Assembly (NCBI RefSeq): GCF_026898155.1
Contig: NZ_CP114029.1
Span: 7,501-71,500, forward strand
DNA: 64,000 nt
From: Jiella pelagia
GTDB taxonomy: Bacteria > Pseudomonadota > Alphaproteobacteria > Rhizobiales > Rhizobiaceae
Reading direction: 5' to 3'
Below the pieces are notes generated by a model, which was not told where the DNA came from, searched no databases, and saw nothing but the letters and a program-made list of their open reading frames with translations. How positions within the stretch are numbered: the stretch's first letter is position 1; each line of letters starts with the position of its first letter. Of this stretch, positions 9,793 through 19,837 are shown in pieces. Both the position numbers and the translations under genes were made by a program.

Positions 9793-11157
9793 TCAGAGGT
9801 CGAATTCGCTCCACTCGGCGCTTCGGCCTTCGCGTGGATTTTCGGCATAGGCGGCACGGGGCCACATGATGGAGGCGACCGCGCCTTTCGTTGGCCGGTT
9901 CTCGATCTTCACCGCCGCTCCCGACCGCTGCAGCAACGTCACGGCGATGAAGAGCCCAAGCCCGAGGCCACCACCGCTGCGCTGGTCGCGACTCTCGCGG
10001 CGCGCCATGTAAGGCTCGCCGATGCGGTCCAGGACGGCCGCCGGGAAGCCAGGGCCGTCGTCGAGCACGTCGATCCAGACCCACGCATGGTTCCAGCCGG
10101 CCCGGATGACGACGCTGGATTCGGCAAAATCGACGGCGTTCTCGACGAGGTTGCCAACACCCGAAATCACAGCCGCGTTGCGCGCGGCCACCGGTTCTGA
10201 CCCGATGCACTCGATCACTTCGACATCAAGCTCGACGCCGAAATTGCGATGCGGTTCGGCCACTTCGTCGATCAGCGCCATGAGGGACAGCGAGGCGAGA
10301 TGCCTTTCGCTGGAGGAAGAGAGCGAGGAGAGACGCCGGAGAATCAGCCGACAGCGCTCGGACTGTTCCACCAACAGGGTGACGTCTTCTGAGACCGGCT
10401 GCCCCTTCGGCACTGAGCGCTGCATCTCCTTGGCCACGAGGGCGATGGTCGACAGCGGCGTGCCGAGTTCGTGCGCCGCGGCCGCAGCAAGCCCGTCGAG
10501 GGCGGAGAGGTGCTGCTCGCGCTGCAGAACCAGTTCGGTCGCCGCGAGCGCATCTGCCAGCGTCCGCGATTCGGCTGCGACGCGGTAGATGTAGATGACA
10601 GCGAAGACCAAGGTGGCGACGATCGCGAACCACAAGCCACCGATATAGCTTTGCGGCAGCATCAGCACTTCCGGCTCCGGCCAAGGCAAGGGCATGTGCA
10701 GCATCGCCAGAACCGTCGTTGCGGCGACCGCAAAGGCGGTGATCACCGCGACCGTGACGGGTGGCTGCGTCGCGGAGGCTATCACTGCGGGGACGATCAG
10801 GAAGACCGTGAAGGGGTTCTGGATGCCGCCAGTGAGCATCAAGAGCCCGGCCGGCTGCACGATGTCGAACGTCAGCACGGTGAGCGCGGCGTTCGAAGAC
10901 AGGCGGTAACTGCCGGAATAGCGCGTCGCGAGGTAGACGTTCAGTCCGACCGAAAGGCCGATCAGCGCAAAACAGGGAGCGATGGGAAATGGCCACCACA
11001 ACACCCAGGCGACGCAGACGCAGGCGGTGGTCTGTCCGGCCACCGAGAGCCAGCGCAACCGAATGAGCGTCGCCAGCCTGAGACGCTGGCTTTCCCGCAT
11101 GCCGGTGACAAGAGCGAATCGCCATTTCGAAATTCCAGTAATGCCGAGGTGGGTCAT
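9793..11157 (-). CDS. actS: Redox sensor histidine kinase ActS/RegB
   Basis: Inner-membrane sensor kinase of 454 residues. Six hydrophobic segments occupy roughly residues 30-190 and include the GGIQNPF motif, the proposed quinone-binding signature of RegB. The dimerisation/H-box is AAAHELGTPLS (His229), followed by ERCR with the conserved redox-active cysteine (Cys269, equivalent to RegB Cys265), then N box and G boxes (DDGPGFP, GGGLGLGLF). Phosphorylates ActR. All landmark residues are present, so an active redox-responsive pair is expected. Confidence 0.92.
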   Translation of the reverse strand: MTHLGITGISKWRFALVTGMRESQRLRLATLIRLRWLSVAGQTTACVCVAWVLWWPFPIAPCFALIGLSVGLNVYLATRYSGSYRLSSNAALTVLTFDIVQPAGLLMLTGGIQNPFTVFLIVPAVIASATQPPVTVAVITAFAVAATTVLAMLHMPLPWPEPEVLMLPQSYIGGLWFAIVATLVFAVIYIYRVAAESRTLADALAATELVLQREQHLSALDGLAAAAAHELGTPLSTIALVAKEMQRSVPKGQPVSEDVTLLVEQSERCRLILRRLSSLSSSSERHLASLSLMALIDEVAEPHRNFGVELDVEVIECIGSEPVAARNAAVISGVGNLVENAVDFAESSVVIRAGWNHAWVWIDVLDDGPGFPAAVLDRIGEPYMARRESRDQRSGGGLGLGLFIAVTLLQRSGAAVKIENRPTKGAVASIMWPRAAYAENPREGRSAEWSEFDL

Positions 11158-11424
11158 CTCTTGCCGTCTTGCCTTTCACGTTCCGCCGGTCGTCGGTTGC
11201 ACTTATAGCGCCGGACCGACGGTGCGCTGCCTGCACATTGCCGCAGAGACCTGGCGGGTCGGGCCGAGGTGATCCGTAGCCAGCCACACAAGCCGCTCGC
11301 CGATTGCCGGAACGCCGAGCCGTCCGGCGATCTTTTAAACAATGAAACATTCGCGGCCCATGGCCGGCGCAACGACGCCGACGCCAATCGATTTGCCGCG
11401 ATCACCGACGATTCGAAGGAGACG

Positions 11425-11922
11425 ATGATGGCTCTCGCCAATCTCAAGGACATCTATATCGACCAGCTGCAGGACATCTACAGCGCCGACGGCCAGGCGG
11501 AAAAAGCCACGAGCGAACTCGCGGAAGCGGCTCATAACCCGAAGCTGAAAGACGCGCTGATGGCCGGCGTGGAAGGCATCGAGGCCGGCCGCAAGACCCT
11601 TTCCGAGATCATCACGTCACACGGCGAGAATCCGAGCGGCGAGTTCTGCAAGGGCATGGAAGGTCTGGTCAAGGAGGCTCGGTCGCACGGCATCGAGGAA
11701 GAGATCACCGATCCCGACGCCCGCGATGCGATGATCATCACCCAGTATCAGCGCATGACCCACTACGGCATCGCCGGCTATGGCTGCCTCGTCGCCTTCG
11801 CCAAGCGGCTTGGCCTCCAGGATGATGCGCACAAGCTGCAGCATTGCCTGGACGCAACCGCCGACGGCGACAAGACCATGACCAAGCTCGCTGAGGGCGG
11901 CATCAACGAAGCGGCGGCCTGA
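11425..11922 (+). CDS. YciE/DUF892 ferritin-like protein
   Basis: Helical protein of about 165 residues matching the DUF892 (YciE/YciF) ferritin-like superfamily: LKDIYIDQLQDIYSADGQ at the start, internal four-helix repeats, and Glu/His residues consistent with a di-iron site. Linked to stress responses in enterobacteria. Two adjacent ATGs (11425, 11428) follow an AAGGAG ribosome-binding site. Convergent with hrpB. Confidence 0.85.
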   Translation: MMALANLKDIYIDQLQDIYSADGQAEKATSELAEAAHNPKLKDALMAGVEGIEAGRKTLSEIITSHGENPSGEFCKGMEGLVKEARSHGIEEEITDPDARDAMIITQYQRMTHYGIAGYGCLVAFAKRLGLQDDAHKLQHCLDATADGDKTMTKLAEGGINEAAA

Positions 11923-11965
11923 CCGTATCTTCCCAGGCGGGGCAAGATGCTCGCCTCGACAACAT

Positions 11966-14466
11966 TCAACGGCGCGGTTTTGTCCGCGCCGTTGCCTTTG
12001 CGGCGGCCGGATCCTCCGGCCATTCGTGTTTCGGATAGCGGCCTCTCAGATCGGCCCGAACGTCGGCCCAGGAGCCCCGCCAGAAACCTGGCAGGTCCCG
12101 TGTGATCTGGATCGGCCGATGGGCCGGCGAGAGCAGCTCGAGCGTCAGCGGCAACCGCCCGTCGGCGATGGCCGGATGGGTCGAGAGGCCGAACAGTTCC
12201 TGCACCCGGATCGCCAGCACGGGCTGATCCTCCTCGTAGCGGATCGGCACGTGGGATCCTGACGGCGCGTTGTAATGGCTGGGAGCCAATTCTTCGAGCC
12301 GGCCCTGGAACGCTGCTGGAACCAGACCTTTGAACGCCGCGCCCAGAATGTCGGCTCGCAAATCGGCAAGGCTCGAGGCCCCGGGCGCATAGGGCAACAG
12401 CCAGTCGGCGACGCTTTCGGCCAGCGCATCGTCATCGAGATCCGGCCAGGGTGGCCCATAGGCCTTCGCCAGGAAGCGAAGCCTCGCCAGGAGCCGCTGG
12501 CCGTCCTTGCCGAACTGGAGCCGCGAAATGCCGAGGCTTCGGATGCCTTCGGCGAGGGCCGCGCCGACACGCTCGTCGATCGGCAGCTTGATCGGCACGC
12601 TGGCAACCATCGCCTTGCCAAGCTTCGTCACCCGCATTGCCCGCACCGCGCCGGCTTGCGGGACGAAAGCGACGCTCTCCTCGTTCTCCCCTCGACCCGC
12701 AAGGATGCGTTCGGTCGCCGCCTTGTCCAGCGGTGCGGCTGAAAGGATGCTACCGGCCGCGGCAGGCCCCTGCATCTCGGCAATGACGATCGCCGGCTCG
12801 CGCCGCAAAGGGCTCAACTCGGGCAACCTGCCGCCCCGACCATTGGCAAGGACGTAGTTGCCCGGCTGACCCTGGCGAAAGGCGACGCGATCTGGATAGC
12901 CAAGGGCAAGGATTGCGCCGAGATCTCCCTCCGTCGCCCAGTCGGCCTTGCCGACGCCGGTGCGGCGAACGGCCTCGCGGCTCTGGGCGGCGATGCCTTT
13001 CGCGAGCGACATCGCGCCCCTGGAACGTGAGTCGCGATCGTTGCGGAAGCGCCGAAGCCGCTCGGAAAGGTCGACATCGTTGCCGCCGAGGCCACGCTCG
13101 GTGAGGAGCACCGCCAGCTCGGCGGCCGTCGCGACATCTTCGGGATCGCAGGCAGCCACCATGTGGGCAAGGCGTGGCGGCAGCGGCAGGTCGCGCATCG
13201 CCGCCCCCGCGTCGGTCAGTCGACCCATCTCGTCGAGCGCACCGAGGCTCGGTCAGAAGCTTCGCCGCCTCCCTGACGGCGACCGGCCGCGGCGGGTCGA
13301 GCAGCGACAGCTTTGCTGGATCGGCTACGCCCCAGGCGGCGCAGTCGAGGACGAGGCCGGAGAGATCGGCCGCCAAAATCTCCGGCTGGTCGAAGGCTTC
13401 CAGTGCTGCGGTCTGCTCCGCCCTCCAGAGACGGATCGCCGTGCCCGGCTCCGTGCGCCCGGCACGGCCCGCCCGCTGCTCGGCCGACGCGCGCGACACG
13501 CGCACCGTCTCCAGGCGGGTCAGCCCGGTTTCCGGCTCGAAGGCCGGCCGCCGCTTGAGTCCCGAATCGACCACCACCCGCACCCCCTCGATGGTCAACG
13601 AGGTTTCGGCAATGTCTGTGGCGAGCACGATCTTGCGGATGCCGGCAGGCGCCGGCCGGACGGCTCGATCCTGGTCGGCAGCCTCGAGTGCGCCGAAGAG
13701 CGGCGCAAGAAGCACGTTACCGGGCAGGATCGGCTCCAGCCTCTCCGCCACCCGGCGGATTTCCCGCTGTCCCGGCAGGAAGACCAGGATGCTGCCCGTC
13801 TCCTCGGCCAGGGCAGCGCGCACCGCGGCCGCGGCCGCATCCTCGACGGCGATGGTGCCCGGCCGGTCGCGGTATGAGACACCGACCGGAAACGCCCGGC
13901 CGGCGCTCTCGACCACCGGCGCGCCGCCGAGCAGCGCCGCGACCCGCGCCCCGTCGAGGGTCGCCGACATGACGAGAAGCTTCAGATCGTCCCGGAGGGC
14001 CGAGGCGACGTCGATGGCGAGAGCCAGGCCGAAGTCGGCATCGAGGGAGCGCTCGTGGAACTCGTCGAAGATCACCGCACTGACGCCGGAGAGCCTCCGG
14101 ATCGTCGAGGATCATCCGCGTGAAGACGCCCTCGGTGACAACCTCGATTCGCGTCCGCTTCGACACCTTGGTATCGAGCCGCATGCGCCAGCCGACAGTC
14201 TGCCCGACGTCCTCACCCAACAGCGCCGCCATACGGCGGCCGGCGGCCCGGGCAGCGATCCGGCGCGGCTCGATCAGGATGATCTTGCCCGCCACCCCCG
14301 CATTCATCAGGTGGAGCGGCACGAGCGTCGTCTTGCCGGCGCCCGGCGGAGCGACAAGGACGGCGCTGCCGTGGGCAGCTAAGGCGTCAGTCAACTCGTC
14401 GAGGACCGCGACGACCGGCAAGCCGCGCGCTTCGGTAGGCAGTTGAGGCAGCGCACCGTCGCTCAT
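11966..14466 (-). CDS. hrpB: ATP-dependent RNA helicase HrpB (two frame breaks)
   Basis: DEAH-family (DEFH-type) helicase of 832 residues after correction. Walker A is APPGAGKTT, the motif II box lies in IFDEFHERSLDADF, motif III is SATLDG, and motif VI includes QRAGRAGR. A helicase-associated domain and a long HrpB_C tail complete the family architecture. The frame breaks twice: at 14091-14097 (restored DDPELSGVSA) and at 13244-13250 (restored LTELGALDEMG). Both are one extra base in GAGCTC. Its start overlaps the stop of the ABC ATPase gene (ATGA), so it is the last gene of the operon. RNA substrate unknown. Confidence 0.9.
11968..11993. terminator. Hairpin overlapping the hrpB stop
   Basis: AACGGCGCGG and its exact complement with a TTTTGT loop, placed between the convergent YciE-type gene and hrpB and overlapping the hrpB stop codon. 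Likely a bidirectional terminator. Confidence 0.6.
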
Positions 14467-15239
14467 CGCCCGCCCTCGGAAGAAGCAAGCGCCTCGTTCT
14501 TTTTCCGGCTTGCAAGCGCCGCCTCGTCGATGGCCGCGCCCTCACCCTCGGCTTCCCCCTCCCCGATGACGACCACATCGCCGCCCGCCGCTGCGGCGTC
14601 AGCCGGGTCGTGGGTCACGAGGATGGCCGGGATCGCCCGCTCGCGGATGCGGCTGAACACCAGATCGCGCGTCGCCGCCCGCAGCGCCTGATCGAGCCGC
14701 GAGAAGGGCTCGTCGAGGAGCAGCAGCTTCGGTTCGGCAAGAAGCGTGCGGGCAAGCGCCACCCGTGCGGCCTGACCGCCGGACAGTGTCGCCGGATCGC
14801 GGCAGAACGTGTCGGCTAGCCCCACCTCGGCGAGCATGCGTTCGGCCGCCTCCCTTCGGGCCCGCCGGCCGCGGACAGTCGGGGCCAGGGCAAACAACAG
14901 GTTCTCGCCGACCGACATGTGCGGAAAAAGGAGCGCGTCCTGGAACAGCAGGCCGACACGCCGGCGCCTTGGCGCAAGACCCGTCAGCTCACCGCCATTG
15001 AGGATCACACTGCCCTTCGCCGTGAAAGCCGGATCGAGAAAACCGGCAACGAAGGCAAACAGAGTCGATTTGCCGGAACCCGACGGCCCCATGACGGTGA
15101 GCGTCTCGCCGGGCGCGACGTGGCGATCGAGCCGCAACAGCCGGCGACCGGCAAGCGCGATCTCGACATCCCGGAGGATGAGCCCCTCGCCCACGCAAGG
15201 CGCAACGTCGGGCCCGCGTGCATGCGCAACAACGTTCAT
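14463..15239 (-). CDS. ynjD: ABC transporter ATP-binding protein, YnjD-like
   Basis: 258-residue ABC ATPase with Walker A GPSGSGKST, Q-loop FQDALLFPH, signature LSGGQAARVALART and Walker B LLLLDEPFSRLD, followed by the H-loop LVTHD. Overlaps the permease gene (ATGA-type, 4 nt) and hrpB (4 nt), so the three are translationally coupled. With the fused permease and the YnjB-like binding protein it makes a complete importer. The substrate is not known; resemblance to thiamine-type systems is only suggestive. Confidence 0.85.
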   Translation of the reverse strand: MNVVAHARGPDVAPCVGEGLILRDVEIALAGRRLLRLDRHVAPGETLTVMGPSGSGKSTLFAFVAGFLDPAFTAKGSVILNGGELTGLAPRRRRVGLLFQDALLFPHMSVGENLLFALAPTVRGRRARREAAERMLAEVGLADTFCRDPATLSGGQAARVALARTLLAEPKLLLLDEPFSRLDQALRAATRDLVFSRIRERAIPAILVTHDPADAAAAGGDVVVIGEGEAEGEGAAIDEAALASRKKNEALASSEGGR

Positions 15240-16960
15240 GCGCGCCTCATGGCCAATCGCCCGCGCGAGAGCAAGCGCGGCAGGGTTCCCGACAGCGTGA
15301 AGGCGAGAAACGGCAGCAGCGTCTGCAGCAGTGCATAGGCGCCGATGACGCGGCGATTGCCGCCGGAGGCGAGTGCGACGGCCTCGGTGGTGATCGTCGG
15401 CAGCCGACCGGCTCCGATCAACAGCGTCGGCAGATACTGGCCGACCGAGGTGGCAAATCCGATGGCCAGCGCCGTCAGCACCGCATGGGTCAGCATCGGC
15501 AGACGGATGCGGAACAAAGTCGCGACGGCGCCATGGCCGAGGCTCGCGGCGACCTGTTCGTAGCGCGGATCGACGGCAAACCAGGGATCGGCCAGCGCCA
15601 GTGCGACATAGGGCGCGACGAAGACGAGGTGGGCCGCGACGAGCAACGGGATCGACGGCTCAAGATCGAGGGACAGGAGCGTTACCTGCAGACCGAAGAG
15701 AAAGGCGATCTGCGGGACAATCAGCGGCAGGTAGATCAGCCCCGCCACCATTCGCGGCAGACGCACGGGCCTTCCGGCCGCCGCCCGGAACTGCCGGCGA
15801 CGAGCCTCCAGCATGATGACGACCAGAACCAGCGCCAGGCTGGCTGAGAGGATCGCGACGAGAAAAGTCGTCGCAAGCGGTCCCGCAGCATTCGGCAGGG
15901 TGCGGTTCCAGGTCGAAAGATCGACGCTCGGCGGCAAGATGTCGGGAAAAGCCCAGAAGCCGGCAATCGACCAGAGAAACAGCCAGGAGAGGCCGAAGAA
16001 AACGGAAGCACCGGCAATGGCGACGGGAACTGAGGCGGCGAGGCGCAGCGCGCGGTCCTCGGCAGACCGTCGGCCGCCTGCCGTTGCGCCGCGTCGCAGC
16101 GCCCCGACCAGACGCTCGCCGGCGATCCACAGGAGAAGCACACCGGCGGTGACGGCGAGCTGCATGAGGGCTCCGGCCGACGCCACGAAACGCAACGACA
16201 GGTCAGGATCGTTCATCCAGGCGACGAGCCGAACCGCGAGCGGCGCCGGCAGCGACGGCCCGAGGATCAGCGCGACGTCAACGACGCCCGACGCATAGGC
16301 TGCAACCGCCAGCACCGGCAGGCGGATCTGCCGATAGACCCCCGGCCATACGGCAAGAAGAAATGCCGTCACCCGGCCGTAGCCGAGCGAGGCCGAGAGC
16401 TGCATGCGCCGCTCCGGATCAGCCTGCAGCAATGCGGCGAAGGCGACGAGGAGGAGAAACGGCATCTCCTTAGCGACGAGCCCGGCCATCATCGCCAGGC
16501 CCAGCGGATCACCGACAATCAACAGGTCAGGCGGCCGGTCGAACCCGAGCGGTTCGGCAAGAAGCCGGAAGAAAAGCCCGGAGGGTGCGATCAGGAAAGC
16601 CAGTCCGAACGCTGCGGCCGCATGGGGCACGGCGAGCAGCGGCGCAAGGAGGCGGCGCGCGAGACGATCCCCGGCCGTTCCGTGAAAGGCGGCGAGGAAC
16701 AACGCGACGCCGAGCGTCGAGACCGCCGTGGTGAGGAGACCGCTCGCCAGCGACAGAAGGACCGAGACGCCAAGGCCGGGCATGGCGACGAGTTGCCGGA
16801 ACGGCTCCAGCGACAGATGTTCGCCGCCGAGCGCCGGCAGGTAGCCGAAGGCCGGCAGGACGACACCGACGAGCCCAACGCCGACCGGCAGGGCGAGAAG
16901 GCAGGGAACGGCATAGGTGACGAGCAGCGGGAAAGACCTGCCCCTCCGCTCATCGGCCAT
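15236..16960 (-). CDS. ynjC: Fused ABC permease, YnjC-like
   Basis: 574-residue integral membrane protein with two tandem binding-protein-dependent permease halves, about twelve hydrophobic segments in all. EAA-like loops are visible in each half (ASLGYGRVTAFLLAVWPG and ASLGHGAVATLFRIRLP). This duplicated arrangement matches YnjC. Its ATG at 16960 lies inside the last codons of the YoeB-like toxin gene (11-nt overlap), so translation of the transporter may be coupled to the toxin gene. Confidence 0.85.
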   Translation of the reverse strand: MADERRGRSFPLLVTYAVPCLLALPVGVGLVGVVLPAFGYLPALGGEHLSLEPFRQLVAMPGLGVSVLLSLASGLLTTAVSTLGVALFLAAFHGTAGDRLARRLLAPLLAVPHAAAAFGLAFLIAPSGLFFRLLAEPLGFDRPPDLLIVGDPLGLAMMAGLVAKEMPFLLLVAFAALLQADPERRMQLSASLGYGRVTAFLLAVWPGVYRQIRLPVLAVAAYASGVVDVALILGPSLPAPLAVRLVAWMNDPDLSLRFVASAGALMQLAVTAGVLLLWIAGERLVGALRRGATAGGRRSAEDRALRLAASVPVAIAGASVFFGLSWLFLWSIAGFWAFPDILPPSVDLSTWNRTLPNAAGPLATTFLVAILSASLALVLVVIMLEARRRQFRAAAGRPVRLPRMVAGLIYLPLIVPQIAFLFGLQVTLLSLDLEPSIPLLVAAHLVFVAPYVALALADPWFAVDPRYEQVAASLGHGAVATLFRIRLPMLTHAVLTALAIGFATSVGQYLPTLLIGAGRLPTITTEAVALASGGNRRVIGAYALLQTLLPFLAFTLSGTLPRLLSRGRLAMRRA

Positions 16961-17222
16961 AGTGGAACCGGCATGCGGCGATCACCAGCGTCTGCTCTTC
17001 GCCTTTTCCGTTAACCCGATAGACAAGCCGATGCTCCCGGTCGATGCGCCTGGACCACCATCCGGAAAATTCGCCGCGCAAGGGCTCAGGCTTGCCGGTG
17101 CCGACAAACGGGCTTCGCCTCGCTTCGGCAATCAGCGCGTTCAGCCGGGTCAACAATGCCCGGTCGGCCTCGATCCAGTGCTGGTAGTCCAGCCATGCCC
17201 GAGGCGTGAATTGAACTCTCAC
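16950..17222 (-). CDS. yoeB: Txe/YoeB-family toxin
   Basis: 90-residue ribosome-dependent mRNA interferase of the RelE/YoeB fold. It starts MRVQFTPRAWLDY, has RIDREHRLVYRV in the core and ends in FHYGR, with the C-terminal His-Tyr pair typical of YoeB catalytic residues. The GTG start at 17222 overlaps the stop of the repaired antitoxin frame (GTGA). Its 3' end overlaps the downstream ABC permease start by 11 nt. Such a toxin is expected to need its antitoxin for viability. Confidence 0.9.
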   Translation of the reverse strand: MRVQFTPRAWLDYQHWIEADRALLTRLNALIAEARRSPFVGTGKPEPLRGEFSGWWSRRIDREHRLVYRVNGKGEEQTLVIAACRFHYGR

Positions 17223-17474
17223 GGTTCGATGAGATCATGCTCGACCGCCTCGCCTGCATCGGCCTGCGCGATCGATCGGCGAAGATGTTCGGCATTGGCC
17301 GGTGAGCCTCAGAAGATGCATCGTCTCCTGGATCGCCTCCCATTCAGACAGAGCCAGAACGACGACCGGCTCGTGGTTCTGCCGGGTGACGATCAGTTCC
17401 GTCCGATCGGCTTCGATCCGGTCGAAATGGGAAGCCATGTTGGCTCTCAGTTCGGAAAAGCTGACATGGGGCAT
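17219..17474 (-). CDS. yefM: YefM/Phd-family antitoxin (one frame break)
   Basis: Antitoxin and autorepressor paired with the YoeB toxin. The N-terminal Phd/YefM fold is clear: MPHVSFSELRANMASHFD and RQNHEPVVVLALSEWEAI. As read, the C-terminus is out of frame after GAGCCTC at 17304-17310. Removing one base gives HLLSSPANAEHLRRSI and then an acidic tail ending in DLIEP, 84 residues, whose TGA overlaps the toxin GTG. That overlap is independent support for the repaired frame. The chosen start is the ATG at 17474. Confidence 0.9.
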
Positions 17475-17629
17475 CGGGCGATCCTTGTACAAACCTTCGT
17501 ACAAATAAGCTCTATCGGGACCAAACTCAACGTCCGATCAGGCAGCCTTCAAGACGGTAAGCCATCAGAATAATCCTGGAGACGGCGGCATCCGTGAATG
17601 GATATATCGTTCACTTTTCCGGATCGGAC

Positions 17630-18844
17630 TCACCCCCCATACCGCCGCTTCCACTCCTCCTCGATCCGCGTCATCCAGCTCGAATGCGGCTCGGCCAGCA
17701 CCGGGCCGAGCTGCGACGGCGGCAGGGTGGCGATGCCGCGGTCGATCTCGGCGAAGGCGCCGCTGTCCACCTCGGGCAGCTTGTCCATGGCGAGCACCGT
17801 CGGATCGCCCCAGTAGCGCGGATCCTCCTTGCGCAGCTGCGCCTCCGGGGAAATAAGGAAGTTGGCGACGACCTTCGCCGCCGCCTTGGCCGAAGAGTTG
17901 TAGGGGATCGCGACGAAATGGGTGTTGCCGAGGGTGCCGCCCGGAAAGGTGAAGGAGCGCACGGTCTCCGGCAGCTCGCCGGCCGCGATGCCGGCCGAGG
18001 CCTCGGCCGGATTGAAGGCAAAGATGATCTCCAGTTCGCCGTCGGCCAGGAGCTGCTTCATCGCCGGATAGTTCTGCGGATGATCGCGTCCCGAGCGCCA
18101 GAGCACCGGCCGGATCGCGTCGAGCCAGTCCCAGAGCGGCTGCGTCACCGTTTCGAAATTCGCCTCGTCGACAGGCTCCTGCAGTACCGAGGGATCGGCA
18201 GTCGTCTCGACCAGCACCTGCTTCAGGAAGCTCGAGCCGACGAAGTCCGGGGGCGCTGGATAGGAGAATCGGCCGGGATGGGCCTTTGCCCATTCGAGCA
18301 GCTCGGCCGCCGATTTCGGCATGGCATCGACCGGGCCTGAACGGGCGGTATCCGAAAAGAAGACCAGCTTGGCTCCGCCCCAAGGCGATTCCTGGCCCTT
18401 GGTCGGAACGGTGAAATCGACGGTCACGCTCGGATTTGACGTGTCGACGTATTTCCAGTTCGGCAACTCGGTGGCAAAGCCCTCGGAAAGAAGGCCCTGT
18501 TCCTGCATCGCGACGAAGTTTTCGCCATTGATCCAGATGAGATCGACCGAACCGTCCGTGTCTTTGCCGGCCGCCTTTTCGGCGACGACGGCGGCGACGG
18601 CGTTCGCCGTGTCGTCCAGCTTGACGTGGTTGAGTGTGACGCCGAAGCGCTGATCCACCTCGTCGCCGACCCAAGCGATGTAGTCGTTGATGTTCTGCGA
18701 GCCGCCCCAGGCGTTGAAATAGACGGTCTGGCCCTTCGCGTCGTCGAGCACCGATTGCCAGGCGGGCGCCTCTTCGGCCCACGCGGCTCCCCCCACGGCG
18801 AGGATGGCAGCCCCGGCCATGGCAGCGATCCAGTTCTGTACCAT
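17630..18844 (-). CDS. ynjB: ABC transporter substrate-binding protein, YnjB-like
   Basis: Periplasmic binding protein of about 404 residues with a signal peptide (IAAMAGAAILAVGGAAWA). It matches YnjB across the length: QTVYFNAWGGSQNINDYIAW near the N-terminus, VDLIWINGENF, SPWGGAKLVFF, YPAPPDFVGSSFLKQ, and a C-terminal LAEPHSSWM. The ATG at 18844 follows a GGAGGG ribosome-binding site. First gene of the minus-strand operon with the toxin-antitoxin pair, permease, ATPase and hrpB. Substrate not known. Confidence 0.88.
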   Translation of the reverse strand: MVQNWIAAMAGAAILAVGGAAWAEEAPAWQSVLDDAKGQTVYFNAWGGSQNINDYIAWVGDEVDQRFGVTLNHVKLDDTANAVAAVVAEKAAGKDTDGSVDLIWINGENFVAMQEQGLLSEGFATELPNWKYVDTSNPSVTVDFTVPTKGQESPWGGAKLVFFSDTARSGPVDAMPKSAAELLEWAKAHPGRFSYPAPPDFVGSSFLKQVLVETTADPSVLQEPVDEANFETVTQPLWDWLDAIRPVLWRSGRDHPQNYPAMKQLLADGELEIIFAFNPAEASAGIAAGELPETVRSFTFPGGTLGNTHFVAIPYNSSAKAAAKVVANFLISPEAQLRKEDPRYWGDPTVLAMDKLPEVDSGAFAEIDRGIATLPPSQLGPVLAEPHSSWMTRIEEEWKRRYGG

Positions 18845-19055
18845 ATTCCCTCCACGGCATGGTTCGGCGGCGCGCTGCCGCCACGAATGCGGACAGTTAC
18901 AGCTTCGCTTGCCGGCAGAAATTGTTTCTGCTCTCACGCCTCTTAGAGCAGGCGATACGGCATGATGCCAACAGCCCGTGCTTGGGCTATGGATTCTCGC
19001 AACGACCACACGACTCGACCGGCATCTACCACGGCCGGCTCAGGAGACGCGGCAG

Positions 19056-19800
19056 ATGACCGACGAACGCAAGACACTGGTGCTCACCGGGGCATCCCGG
19101 GGAATCGGCCACGCCACCGTCAAGCGCTTCTCGCGCGAGGGCTGGCGGGTGATCACCTGTTCGCGTCAGGATTTCGCCGAAAACTGCCCCTGGCCCGCCG
19201 GCCCCGAGGATCACATCCGGGTCGATCTGTCGGACCAGGAGGACGTCGGCTACGCAACATCGGAAATCCGCCGACGGCTCGAAGCGAATGGTCTCGAAGC
19301 TGCACGCTCTCGTCAACAATGCAGCCATCTCGCCCAAGGCCGGCGGCGGCTCGCGGCTCGATTCGATCCAGACGCCCATGCACATGTGGCGCGACGTCTT
19401 TCAGGTGAACTTCTTCGCCCCGATCATGCTGGCGCGCGGGCTGTTCAAGGAACTGTCCAACGCCAAGGGCTCGATCGTCAATGTCACCTCGATCGCCGGC
19501 GGGCGTGTCCACCCCTTCGCCGGCACCGCCTATGCGACGTCGAAGGCGGCGCTGAATTCGCTGACACGAGAGATGGCCCACGACTTCGGCCCGGCCGGCA
19601 TCCGGGTCAACGCCATCGCGCCGGGTGAGATCGAGACCGCCATCCTGTCGCCGGGGACAGAGAACATGATCGAGGACATTCCGCTGCGCCGGCTCGGCCA
19701 GACGTCGGAGGTCGCGGACGTGATCTATTTCCTCTGCTCGAACCATTCGAGCTATGTCAGCGGCGCTGAGCTTCATATCAATGGCGGCCAGCACGTCTGA
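19056..19800 (+). CDS. SDR family oxidoreductase (one frame break)
   Basis: Short-chain dehydrogenase of 247 residues. Cofactor loop TGASRGIGHATV, the NNAA structural motif (HALVNNAAISPK), catalytic Ser in NVTSIAGG, and YATSKAAL for Tyr-x-x-x-Lys. The C-terminus NAIAPGEIETAILSPG is normal. The frame breaks near 19290-19297, where one extra base lies in AATGGTCTCGAAG. Length 745 nt minus 1 is divisible by three. Unlike the other breaks in this window, this one is not in a GAGCTC context; GGCTCGAAG is a plausible original. Substrate unknown. Confidence 0.85.
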
Positions 19801-19837
19801 GCCGGGCTGAGCGGGTCCGGCGAAATGCCGAAAGCCC

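Noticed and set aside
18978..19628. Separate small gene at the 5' half of the SDR gene
   Set aside because: The two frames are halves of one short-chain dehydrogenase; the conserved order of motifs runs across the break.
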